Source: Helicobacteraceae bacterium (GTDB lineage: Bacteria; Campylobacterota; Campylobacteria; Campylobacterales; Sulfurimonadaceae). Taken from it: 27,249 nucleotides of DNA. Under the pieces are notes generated by a model. The model was not told the origin of the DNA, searched no databases, and worked only from the letters and a program-made list of their open reading frames with translations. This document shows, one piece after another, positions 1 to 7,160 of the stretch (position 1 is the stretch's first letter; the number at the start of each line of letters is the position of its first letter). The position numbers and the translations under genes are program-made. Where the stretch lies: assembly GCA_027068615.1 (NCBI GenBank), contig JAMOQV010000150.1, forward strand, positions 1-27,249, in the 5' to 3' direction.

Positions 1-57
1 GTTAGATGTATTATACAAACGAGGAATGTTGATCAAATCATATTTATTTTTTTACTG

Positions 58-63
58 TATAAT
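58..63 (+). promoter_or_regulatory. Predicted -10 box of a leaderless promoter
   Basis: A perfect TATAAT lies five bases before the ATG at 69, behind a T-rich stretch typical of Campylobacterota sigma70 promoters. With normal -10 to +1 spacing, transcription would start at or within a base or two of the ATG. No Shine-Dalgarno is visible, which fits a leaderless message. Confidence 0.5.
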
Positions 64-68
64 TGTTT

Positions 69-299
69 ATGGCAAAAATAGATGAAGCAAAAGAGATATT
101 AAATACACTAAGATTATTTTTTAGTATAGGTATTGGCTTAGTTGTAGTAATAACAGGTTCTTTAATTAAAAAAGAGGAACTAAATGATATTGATTTATAT
201 TTTTGGGTAGGTTCTATTATAGATTTTATTCTGATGATAGGGTTGATATTTTTAGTTAAATCAATCAAAAAAAATACAAAAATTATAAAGGATTTATAA
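69..299 (+). CDS. Small two-helix membrane protein, unknown function
   Basis: This is a 76-residue protein. An N-terminal amphipathic stretch (MAKIDEAKEILNTLRL) is followed by a hydrophobic helix at about residues 18-33. A short polar loop follows, then a second helix at about 45-64 and a Lys-rich tail. The ATG at 69 is preferred over an in-frame TTG at 63, because the TTG lies partly inside the -10 box. No catalytic motif is seen. Its stop overlaps the start of the next gene (TAATG), so the two are probably translated as a pair. From memory, small protein pairs of this shape recur in Campylobacterota genomes, but I cannot name a family. Real gene: fairly likely; function: unknown. Confidence 0.6.
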   Translation: MAKIDEAKEILNTLRLFFSIGIGLVVVITGSLIKKEELNDIDLYFWVGSIIDFILMIGLIFLVKSIKKNTKIIKDL

Positions 300-394
300 T
301 GAGTACATTTATTATAGTTGCTCTTTCTTGTTTTTTTATAGGTGTTTTATATTATGCTTTTAAAGAGATAAACGATATTAAAGTTATTCATTAA
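299..394 (+). CDS. 31-residue single-pass membrane micropeptide, coupled to the gene before it
   Basis: This short reading frame starts at the ATG overlapping the upstream stop codon (TAATG at 298-301) and ends at TAA 392-394. Residues 4-20 are hydrophobic (FIIVALSCFFIGVLYYA), and a polar tail (FKEINDIKVIH) follows. The overlap and the membrane character of both products suggest a two-component membrane pair. No family is recognised. It could be a chance frame, but the exact overlap and the clean topology argue for a gene. Confidence 0.5.
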   Translation: MSTFIIVALSCFFIGVLYYAFKEINDIKVIH

Positions 395-491
395 AACTAC
401 ATATAAAAACTTTCTTTCTAAATAGTTGAAGCACTTTTTATTTATTTAACTAAAGTTTTCTTGTTTACAAAATTATGAGAATGAGATAAGA
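395..491. other. Short gap with no recognised gene
   Basis: About 100 AT-rich bases lie between the small membrane-protein pair and the 3' end of ispA. A loose inverted pair AAAACTTT / AAAGTTTT spans it and a T-rich run sits near 432-448. This might end the plus-strand transcript, but there is no convincing stem. Confidence 0.3.
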
Positions 492-515
492 ACATAAAGG
501 AGTTACCCTCTATGT
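492..515 (-). terminator. Hairpin at the end of ispA
   Basis: Read on the minus strand, a 10-base-pair stem with a four-base loop forms across the last ispA codons and its stop. Two of the pairs are G-U. The same bases on the plus strand give A-C mismatches, so the structure favours the minus-strand RNA. Only a weakly T-rich stretch follows. Confidence 0.45.
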
Positions 516-1351
516 CTGTTTATATATGTTGTTAGTAGTTCTGAGAGAGATTTTTTTAGTTTTTCATCAAAATTATTTAATTCTTTTGTAAGCTTATCAG
601 CTAAAATATCTGCTTCTACTATACTCTCTTTCAAACCTAAAAGAGTTACGAAACTATTTTTATCTTCATCATTATTTGTTAGTTTACCAGCTTCTTCTGA
701 ACTTTGTGTAACATCAAGTATATCATCTTGTATTTGAAATAATATACCCAAATCTATACCAAAGTCATATAATCTATCTGCTAACTCTTCTTGACCAACT
801 ATAATAGCACCCATCTTTAATGATGCTGCTATAAGTTTTGCTGTTTTATGTTTATGTAAAAACTCTACATTTTCTATATCTAGTGGTCTATTTTCAAAGT
901 AACAATCTATAGCTTGACCTAATACCATACCATTTAGACCACCATTGTGAGATAACTCTTGTATAAGTTTCACTTTTGTATAGTCTGAAAATGGAGCATT
1001 TGAAAGAACTTCAAAAGAGTATGTATTTAGTGCATCTCCAACTAGTATAGCTGTTACTTCATCATAAACAGTATGAAGTGTTGGCTTACCGCGGCGAAGG
1101 GGAGAGTTATCCATAGCTGGTAAATCATCATGTATAAGAGAATATGTATGTAAAAGTTCAACTGCATAAGCTGCATACATAGCAGATTCTAACATCAAAG
1201 GGTTATAAGCTGAAACTACACCTAGTAGTAAAGCAGGACGAAATCTTTTTCCACCAGCTAAAAGCATCTCTTGTAGAGCTTCTTCATAATGGGGATGGAT
1301 AGACTTTGATTTTGGTAAATTATCTAATAAGAACTGTTCAAAATTTTGCAT
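503..1351 (-). CDS. ispA: Polyprenyl synthetase (farnesyl/geranylgeranyl diphosphate synthase)
   Basis: This 282-residue protein is the normal length for a bacterial short-chain trans-isoprenyl diphosphate synthase. It condenses isopentenyl diphosphate with allylic diphosphates in the cytoplasm, supplying quinone side chains and undecaprenyl carrier. Visible motifs are GGKRFRP (residues 33-39), the first Asp-rich motif DDLPAMD (75-81, the two-residue insertion typical of bacterial FPP synthases), GQ (145-146) and the second Asp-rich motif DDILD (209-213). Chain length (C15 or C20) cannot be settled from sequence. It stands alone between the porin and the small membrane genes. The start MQNFEQFL has only a weak Shine-Dalgarno. 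Confidence 0.93.
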   Translation of the reverse strand: MQNFEQFLLDNLPKSKSIHPHYEEALQEMLLAGGKRFRPALLLGVVSAYNPLMLESAMYAAYAVELLHTYSLIHDDLPAMDNSPLRRGKPTLHTVYDEVTAILVGDALNTYSFEVLSNAPFSDYTKVKLIQELSHNGGLNGMVLGQAIDCYFENRPLDIENVEFLHKHKTAKLIAASLKMGAIIVGQEELADRLYDFGIDLGILFQIQDDILDVTQSSEEAGKLTNNDEDKNSFVTLLGLKESIVEADILADKLTKELNNFDEKLKKSLSELLTTYINRHRG

Positions 1352-1411
1352 ACCTAATTTTATAGTATTTGTTGTTAATGTTAGATAAAAACAACTAAAT
1401 CTAAAAAGTTA

Positions 1412-1417
1412 ATTATA
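1412..1417 (-). promoter_or_regulatory. Candidate -10 for ispA
   Basis: TATAAT on the minus strand, about 60 bases upstream of the ispA start, with no clear -35. This is the best candidate in the gap. Confidence 0.35.
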
Positions 1418-1466
1418 TGAGTACGAATAATGAGATTTTTTTTAAATGGAGGAGAATATAAAAAGA

Positions 1467-1495
1467 CTATCATATCTCAAAAAGAGATATGATAG
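1467..1495 (-). terminator. Rho-independent terminator of the porin gene
   Basis: A perfect 12-base-pair stem (CTATCATATCTC and its complement) closes a five-base loop, 44 bases after the porin stop. On the minus strand TCTTTTTATATTC follows. There is no T-run on the plus-strand side, so it serves the minus-strand porin message. Confidence 0.85.
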
Positions 1496-1538
1496 AGTAT
1501 ATCTTTAGCAACAGATATTTTTCTAAGTAAAATACTTA

Positions 1539-2816
1539 TTAGAAGTTATATCTAGCCCAGAAACGGATGATATCAGTATCATGTGTACTGCTAAGAGCTG
1601 AATCATTATCATAGTCAGTCATAACATAAGCAGCTAAATAATCAACACCACCAGCTTTTAATTTATAAATAAAATCAAATTCATTGTAGTCATTATTATC
1701 ACCATTTCTGTTAGCTTTACCAGCATCTGTATCAGCATATTGAGCGATAACTGTACCCATATCACCTAAGCTATAAGCAGCTTTTACCATATAAGTTTCA
1801 GAATCTAATTTGATAGCATTTTGATTAGCAATCATTTGAGTATAAAGTGGAGTTTTTACACCTGTTCCAACATTGCTAACACTAACAGCACCATCATCTA
1901 CATCAGTATATGCAGCACATAAAGTTAAAGCTGGCATTGGCTTAGCACCAATTTTAACACCATAAGCAGTTGTGTCTTCTAGTGTATCTGGATCAACATT
2001 ACCATATTGAATACCTAAACTAAGTCCCATTGGTAAAGATTTATCAGCTATCTTAGCATCTAACCAATAAGCATCTGCAGATATTGAAGGAGTATTTGCC
2101 CCTGAACCAAGTGGAGAGTGATCTCCTACATTGTGAAGTGTATAGTAACTAGCAGTAAAAGTAGTCATTGGAATAGCAGTAGTTTGTGCAGTTAATAAAT
2201 ATGCACCCTTACCAATAGGTAAACCATCAACTGTTAAATCACTAAAATCAGATATATCAGCAGCAAAACCATTTTTGTTAGATTTACTTACATAAGCACC
2301 AACTAAAGTTGTGTTTGGTAAATCAGTGTTTACAGCTAAGATTGCATCAAAAGTATTTTTAAATACATTCCAGCCTTCACTAAATGCTAATGGAGAAAGA
2401 GACTTAGGAAGTTCTTGACGACCAATTTTAACAGTAGTATTACCAATTTTCTTAGCTACAAAGATTTTTGTAAGCATAATATCATTTGATGAATCAGAGT
2501 TGATAAGAGATGAATTATTTTGTTGCATTACACTATCAACTAGATTATTTTCTAAACCTGCAGTTCCTAAATAACTTAATTGAGAACCAAAAGTGAAGTT
2601 ATTTTTAAGGTCAGCATTTAAGTTTAATTGTAAACCAACATTTGCTCTTGAGTTACTTGAATCAAAGAAACCATCATCACCAGCAACATCTACATCAGCA
2701 GTTTGATAATAAAGTACAGCTTGACCAGTAGTTACGATATCAATACCTCTATCTGCAGCCATTGCACCTGTTGTTAATGCAGCAACTGCCGCTAAAGAAA
2801 CCATTGTTTTTTTCAT
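1539..2816 (-). CDS. Major outer membrane porin-like beta-barrel protein
   Basis: This 425-residue protein has a clear Sec signal peptide (MKKTMVSLAAVAALTTGAMA, then A-D-R). A long run of alternating amphipathic strands follows, and it ends in an aromatic residue (RFWARYNF), the usual C-terminal signature for outer-membrane barrel insertion. Length and composition fit the MOMP/OprD-like porins of Campylobacterota, which carry diffusion of small solutes. I cannot say which solute. A strong Shine-Dalgarno (TAGGAG) lies seven bases before the ATG. The gene has its own promoter, a leader of roughly 65 bases and a strong terminator, as expected for a highly expressed monocistronic surface protein. 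Confidence 0.85.
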   Translation of the reverse strand: MKKTMVSLAAVAALTTGAMAADRGIDIVTTGQAVLYYQTADVDVAGDDGFFDSSNSRANVGLQLNLNADLKNNFTFGSQLSYLGTAGLENNLVDSVMQQNNSSLINSDSSNDIMLTKIFVAKKIGNTTVKIGRQELPKSLSPLAFSEGWNVFKNTFDAILAVNTDLPNTTLVGAYVSKSNKNGFAADISDFSDLTVDGLPIGKGAYLLTAQTTAIPMTTFTASYYTLHNVGDHSPLGSGANTPSISADAYWLDAKIADKSLPMGLSLGIQYGNVDPDTLEDTTAYGVKIGAKPMPALTLCAAYTDVDDGAVSVSNVGTGVKTPLYTQMIANQNAIKLDSETYMVKAAYSLGDMGTVIAQYADTDAGKANRNGDNNDYNEFDFIYKLKAGGVDYLAAYVMTDYDNDSALSSTHDTDIIRFWARYNF

Positions 2817-2889
2817 ATTTTTCTCCTATTTTTTTTAAGTGTTTTAAAAAGCCTTTTTAAAAAGCCAAATAAAGCATCTGAGACCCCGT

Positions 2890-2900
2890 ATTGTATAGCA
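2890..2900 (-). promoter_or_regulatory. Porin promoter, extended -10 type
   Basis: On the minus strand the sequence TGCTATACAAT offers an extended -10 (TG followed by a TATACA/TACAAT box) behind AT-rich sequence. Transcription would start near 2884, giving a 5' leader of about 65 bases. The leader holds a direct repeat of TTTTAAAAAGCC (plus-strand reading, about 2843-2866). Confidence 0.5.
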
Positions 2901-3002
2901 TATAAATTTAAAGGTAGTTTAAAAAGAACTCTTTGCTTATAGATTGTTTACTATTTGTTAATTTTTGAAAATTATACGAAATATATAAAAAGATATTTAC
3001 AA

Positions 3003-3476
3003 TTAATTTTCATCACTAATAACTACAGTAGAAGCTAAAATATCATGTAAAGCTTTATTGTCTTTTCTATAAAATGGAACAAGAAGACCAAGTAATGTAG
3101 TTGCAGAAAATAAAAAGGCTACAAACCTCCAAAAAGCTCTAAAAAAAGAGATTTTTTTATGTGTTTTATCATCTACTACTTTTATAATATATGCTTTTTT
3201 ACCTGGTGTTTGTGCTAATTTACTCAACAAAATAGCATATATAATCCCATATAAAGAAACCCCTATTAAAGGTGCTATTTGGGATGACTGAAAATCTTCT
3301 TTACCATCTAAAAATACATAAGTTATAATGTATAGTATAGGGGCATATATCATAAACATATCTGTTATAAATGCTTTTATACGATCTGTATATCTGGCAT
3401 AATGAACATTTGAGAGTTCATCTTTTGATTTTTTATCTTGAAGTTGTTTTTTCTTTTTTAAGTCTCTAAATCTCAT
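3003..3476 (-). CDS. RDD family membrane protein
   Basis: This 157-residue protein fits the RDD family: Arg32 and Asp39 at the start of the first helix (YARYTDRIKAFITD), the TPGKK motif at 90-94 after the second helix, and a closing HD (144-145). Predicted membrane helices are at about 37-56, 66-86 and 113-133. The N-terminus is strongly basic (MRFRDLKKKKQ) and cytoplasmic. RDD proteins are usually of unknown function, and some have been linked to Na+/H+ exchange; nothing here shows a specific role. It is a single gene with its own -10 at 3504-3509. Confidence 0.8.
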   Translation of the reverse strand: MRFRDLKKKKQLQDKKSKDELSNVHYARYTDRIKAFITDMFMIYAPILYIITYVFLDGKEDFQSSQIAPLIGVSLYGIIYAILLSKLAQTPGKKAYIIKVVDDKTHKKISFFRAFWRFVAFLFSATTLLGLLVPFYRKDNKALHDILASTVVISDEN

Positions 3477-3503
3477 AATTACCTACATTTGATTGATTAT
3501 GAA

Positions 3504-3509
3504 ATTATA
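3504..3509 (-). promoter_or_regulatory. -10 box for the RDD gene
   Basis: TATAAT on the minus strand in a T-rich setting (TTTTTTTATTGTATAAT), about 28 bases before the ATG at 3476. Confidence 0.5.
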
Positions 3510-3541
3510 CAATAAAAAAATAAAAAGAATTTAGAAGAAGT

Positions 3542-3567
3542 AAATAGAAGGGGAAACCCTTCTATTT
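3542..3567 (-). terminator. Terminator of the petABC operon
   Basis: A perfect 11-base-pair stem (AAATAGAAGGG with CCCTTCTATTT) with a four-base loop begins nine bases after the petC stop. The T-run on the minus strand is short (TATTTACTTCTTC), so it may be partly a stability element. The flanking A and T arms would allow function in either direction. Confidence 0.7.
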
Positions 3568-3576
3568 TAATAGGAA

Positions 3577-4527
3577 TTAGTGTAAATCTCTCCACACCTG
3601 TTTTTTCCAAAGAATAGCAAAAATTGCAAAAATAATGATATAAATCATAACATTCATACCAACTGCTTCTCTTTCGTGTCTTTTTGTATCACCTGAATCT
3701 TCAAGATACTCAATCACTTTATCAGCAGCTTCTGCATTTACACCAACTCTAGGCATTGCAGTACCTTTTAGGTAGTTTTGAGGATTTTCTACAAAAGTTT
3801 TAATGTAGTGCTCACCACGAGAACGGATATAGATACTTAAATCTGGTGGTAATTTACCCATATAAGCTTTTAAGCTATCTTGATAATCTAACACTTTAGT
3901 ATCAAATGCTAACCCATCTTGTTTTTTCTTAAATGTTGGTTTAGTACCTATTTGAGTCCATTTTTCATAATGATTAGCATGACATCTACCACAAGCAGTC
4001 TCATATGCCATAGCTGGAGTTAACTCTTCACCTTTAGGAGCGATTGATTCTAAGTAAGCAACCATATCTGCAACTTCTTGATCCATATCTCCACCTGCAC
4101 CATAAAAAGGTACCATTGGGTGCATTTGACCTTTACTTGCATCAAATTTATGTTCTACCATTAAAGCATGAGCTGGATTTTTGATAAGACTTGCTAAGAA
4201 TTTAGCAGAATATACTGAACCAGCATTACTTAAATCTGGTGGGTTAACACCATAACTAGCAGCTGCAGTTACAGCATCCATAGGTGCTGGCATACCAGCT
4301 TTAGTGATAGCATGACAACCAGTACAACCACCAGCTCCCATAACTAAATCTTTACCACGAGTAGCATCACCTTTTTTTGTAAGTTCAGGTAAATCTTTAT
4401 ATTCAAAACCTTCACTCTCAACATGTTTATGCATTTGACTATGAGCAAAAGGCTCAACTAGGTAGTATGTAACTATCGTAAAAAATACTACGATAGCTAA
4501 TATTAATGGTTCTTTATTTTGTTTCAT
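3577..4527 (-). CDS. petC: Di-heme cytochrome c subunit of the bc1 complex
   Basis: This 316-residue protein has two CxxCH heme-binding sites, CTGCH at residues 68-72 and CGRCH at 179-183. It is anchored by an N-terminal helix (about 8-24) and a C-terminal helix (about 293-308). It fits the di-heme cytochrome c that replaces mono-heme c1 in the ubiquinol/menaquinol:cytochrome c oxidoreductase of Campylobacterota. A likely Met ligand is in TAMPR (residues 257-259). It is last in petABC, nine bases after petB. It would pass electrons from the Rieske protein to periplasmic cytochrome c. Confidence 0.93.
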   Translation of the reverse strand: MKQNKEPLILAIVVFFTIVTYYLVEPFAHSQMHKHVESEGFEYKDLPELTKKGDATRGKDLVMGAGGCTGCHAITKAGMPAPMDAVTAAASYGVNPPDLSNAGSVYSAKFLASLIKNPAHALMVEHKFDASKGQMHPMVPFYGAGGDMDQEVADMVAYLESIAPKGEELTPAMAYETACGRCHANHYEKWTQIGTKPTFKKKQDGLAFDTKVLDYQDSLKAYMGKLPPDLSIYIRSRGEHYIKTFVENPQNYLKGTAMPRVGVNAEAADKVIEYLEDSGDTKRHEREAVGMNVMIYIIIFAIFAILWKKQVWRDLH

Positions 4528-4536
4528 TTTTTCTCC

Positions 4537-5751
4537 CTATGCCTTTTTTTCCATTTTAGTGATAAATGGAAGTACTATCCATAAACCAATAAAAGTAAGT
4601 GCTGCAACTAAACCTATAGTACTAAAGATACCTTCAGGTGGTAATTTACCCATTGCAGTTAGAACTATCATATCTACTAACATTGCCCAGAACCAAATTT
4701 TAAACAGACCACGACGAGATGCTGGTGTTGTATTTGGACTTCTATCTAAGAACGGTAAAAGAACAAAAATAACTTGAGCAAATGCGAATGCAATCAGACC
4801 AATATTAGTTGAGAACGGACGAAGAATCTCATAAGACCATAAGAAATACCACTCAGGATAGATATGAGCAGGAGTCTTAAGACCATCAGCAGGATCAAAG
4901 TTAACAGGATCCATTGCAAAATCATAATGGAAAAATACTAAGTAAAAGAAGAAGATTAAGTAGATACCTACAACCATCATATCTTTTGCCATAAAGTCAT
5001 TAGCAAATCTCATAACTTTAGAACCAGCTTTATCACCAGCTAAATATTTTTTAGATTCAGCATCAAAATCAATCTCTTCACCATCTTGGTTATTAACATG
5101 TGGGATTCTTAAAGCTGCAAAGTGAAGACCGATAAGTCCCATAATAGCTAAAGGAATAAGAAGTACATGAAGCATAAAGAAACGGTTAAGGAATGCTTGA
5201 GCAGGAACATAATCCCCACGAATCCACTCAACAAGACCATCAGCATGTAATGAACCACCAGCAAAAAGGTTAGTAATAACCATACCAGCCCAGTAACTCA
5301 TTTGTCCCCATGGAAGCATATAACCAGAGAAAGCCTCAGCTGAAAATGCAACAAAAAGAAGCATACCTGAGATCCAAATCATCTCACGACCCTTTTTATA
5401 AGAACCGTAGTAGATACCTGTAAACATATGTATATAGATAATTAAGAAAACAACAGATGCAGCAACACCATGAACATGTCTCCATAACCAACCAAAATCA
5501 ACCTCTCTCATAATAGTGTAGTTTACACTATCAAATGCAGTAGCTACATTTGGTTGATAATACATAAGTAAAAATATACCTGAAACTAGAAGTAAAGTAA
5601 ATGTTACAACAAGTACCATACCCATAGCCCATAAAAAGTTGATGTTTTTTGGAATCCAATATTCCGACATCATTACCTTTTCAACTTTATCAATTGCTAA
5701 TCTTTGGTCGAACCAATCTTTAACACTTGTCGCTTTTGTAAAATGTGCCAT
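4537..5751 (-). CDS. petB: Cytochrome b subunit of the bc1 complex
   Basis: This 404-residue integral membrane protein carries the two b hemes and the quinol sites. Heme ligand pairs are His94/His108 and His194/His209; the Qo-site PEWY motif is at 298-301. Spacing of the second His pair is 15 residues rather than 14, the spacing I associate with b6f-type and some non-proteobacterial cytochromes b. It is not split: the C-terminal helices are in the same chain. It lies between petA and petC with gaps of 13 and 9 bases. Confidence 0.95.
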   Translation of the reverse strand: MAHFTKATSVKDWFDQRLAIDKVEKVMMSEYWIPKNINFLWAMGMVLVVTFTLLLVSGIFLLMYYQPNVATAFDSVNYTIMREVDFGWLWRHVHGVAASVVFLIIYIHMFTGIYYGSYKKGREMIWISGMLLFVAFSAEAFSGYMLPWGQMSYWAGMVITNLFAGGSLHADGLVEWIRGDYVPAQAFLNRFFMLHVLLIPLAIMGLIGLHFAALRIPHVNNQDGEEIDFDAESKKYLAGDKAGSKVMRFANDFMAKDMMVVGIYLIFFFYLVFFHYDFAMDPVNFDPADGLKTPAHIYPEWYFLWSYEILRPFSTNIGLIAFAFAQVIFVLLPFLDRSPNTTPASRRGLFKIWFWAMLVDMIVLTAMGKLPPEGIFSTIGLVAALTFIGLWIVLPFITKMEKKA

Positions 5752-5764
5752 TTTTTTCCTTTAC

Positions 5765-6301
5765 CTATACTTTAAGAGTTATGCCAGCTTCTAGCATCTT
5801 TTTATACTCAGGTCCTTCTTCACCTAAAACCAGTTTATTACCATCTATCTTAAACGGAGGGATATCAAGACCACGAGGAGGTGGAGCTTTTGTTACTTCT
5901 GCTGTAAAATCATACATACCACCATGACAAGCACATAAGAAACTCTCTTCAGCAGGGTTATAACCAGGGATACAACCTAAGTGAGTACAAAGACCTACAC
6001 AAACCATAAAGTGACTATCACCGATTTGGATAAGTCTATCCATATCTTTAGGATTAGCTTTTGCTTTTTCCATCATCTCTTTAGTTTGTTTTAAAACGAA
6101 GATTGGCTTACCTCTCCATTTTTCAGTAACTAGTTCATTCTCTTTATAATCATCCATATTAAGAGTTGTAAAACCAGCTGCTTTTACACTTGGAAGTGGA
6201 TCCCAAGATTTTTTCATTGCATATAATGAACCTATCGCACCTATACCGGCTACGGCACCAAATGCTTTACCCATAAAACCTCTACGGCTATTATTTTTCA
6301 T
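5765..6301 (-). CDS. petA: Rieske iron-sulfur subunit of the bc1 complex
   Basis: This 178-residue protein has a twin-arginine leader (NSRRGFMGKAFG) whose hydrophobic stretch also serves as the membrane anchor. The 2Fe-2S cluster motifs are CTHLGC (residues 105-110) and CACHGG (123-128), with a Pro loop near 140-142 (APPPRG). It takes one electron from quinol and passes it to the PetC hemes. It is the first gene of petABC; the Tat motif implies export after the cluster is assembled in the cytoplasm. Confidence 0.95.
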   Translation of the reverse strand: MKNNSRRGFMGKAFGAVAGIGAIGSLYAMKKSWDPLPSVKAAGFTTLNMDDYKENELVTEKWRGKPIFVLKQTKEMMEKAKANPKDMDRLIQIGDSHFMVCVGLCTHLGCIPGYNPAEESFLCACHGGMYDFTAEVTKAPPPRGLDIPPFKIDGNKLVLGEEGPEYKKMLEAGITLKV

Positions 6302-6335
6302 ATTCGCTCACTTTTTTGTGAATTTTTACAGCCTT

Positions 6336-6341
6336 ATTATA
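6336..6341 (-). promoter_or_regulatory. petABC promoter -10
   Basis: TATAAT on the minus strand within AGTATATAATAAGG, 34 bases before the petA ATG. A small hairpin (TTCAC / GTGAG) in the predicted leader lies next to the ribosome site and could affect access. Confidence 0.5.
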
Positions 6342-6362
6342 TACTAAATTTGTTTTAAATAT

Positions 6363-7160
6363 TTATAAAGTTAAGCTTTCTTTTATAATTTCTACAATTT
6401 TGTTACTATTTATATCTATGTTGTTATAATTATTAGCATTTATTATACTAATTTGCTCTTTTAATAGTTTTTTATCACTTATATAAACAATAGGAATATT
6501 TAATTTTTCAAATATCTCATTAAACTCTGTAGGATAATCATCTCTTTGTATAAAAATTGGTTTTCCACCAGATGCCAAACACTCTAAAGTAGCTTGAGGT
6601 GAAGCAGTTATAAGAACTTCTGATTTCGTTATAACCTCATCATAATCTTCAAATTCATAAGTATTGTTAATATTTTCTTTTATAAAATCCTCATAATCTA
6701 AAAAATAATAAAATCCAAGAAGAACACAAGCATCCAACTCTTGTAAAAGTGGTATAAACTCTTGCATATCTTTTTCATAGTCATCATCACCAAAGAAAAA
6801 AGCCAAAGGGATAGTTTTTTCTTTTTTTTCAAAATACTTTTCATCTACTACAATTTCATTAGTTTTTATATGGACAAAAGTTGAAAAAAAGTTTTTCATA
6901 TCTTCAAGCATTATTGGATTTGCTTCATCAGAATCAAATATAAGTCTATCTCCATGATGAGCTATATAAGGGATATTTCTTACAACATCAACACCAACAC
7001 AATCATCAATCCCAAAGTCTCGTGCTATTTGAGCGATACGAAAATCTGAACAAAGAAGTGTTATATCTTCATCTTTTAAAGCTCTAAGTATCGTAGTAGC
7101 TCTTCTAAATCTATCTAACCCGATGCGATGCCCTGTATGAACATAGTAGTATGTTTTCAT
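6363..7160 (-). CDS. GT-B-fold glycosyltransferase-like protein
   Basis: This 265-residue protein resembles the MurG / family 28 type fold. A glycine/histidine loop near the start (HTGHRIGLDR, residues 8-17) follows the first strand. A nucleotide-sugar-type motif (ASPQATLECLASGGKP, 186-201) sits late, followed by a D-x-x-x-x-x-F-N turn like the end of the GT-B donor site. The chain is short for a full GT-B enzyme (usually 350 or more) and highly acidic in the middle. Donor and acceptor are unknown. Its start overlaps the mnmG stop by four bases (ATGA), so it is co-translated with mnmG, though no functional link is obvious. Confidence 0.6.
   Translation of the reverse strand: MKTYYYVHTGHRIGLDRFRRATTILRALKDEDITLLCSDFRIAQIARDFGIDDCVGVDVVRNIPYIAHHGDRLIFDSDEANPIMLEDMKNFFSTFVHIKTNEIVVDEKYFEKKEKTIPLAFFFGDDDYEKDMQEFIPLLQELDACVLLGFYYFLDYEDFIKENINNTYEFEDYDEVITKSEVLITASPQATLECLASGGKPIFIQRDDYPTEFNEIFEKLNIPIVYISDKKLLKEQISIINANNYNNIDINSNKIVEIIKESLTL

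Noticed and set aside
44..268. Minus-strand 74-residue frame at the start of the window
   Set aside because: It is antisense to the two-helix membrane-protein gene, which has a well-placed promoter and a TAATG-coupled partner.
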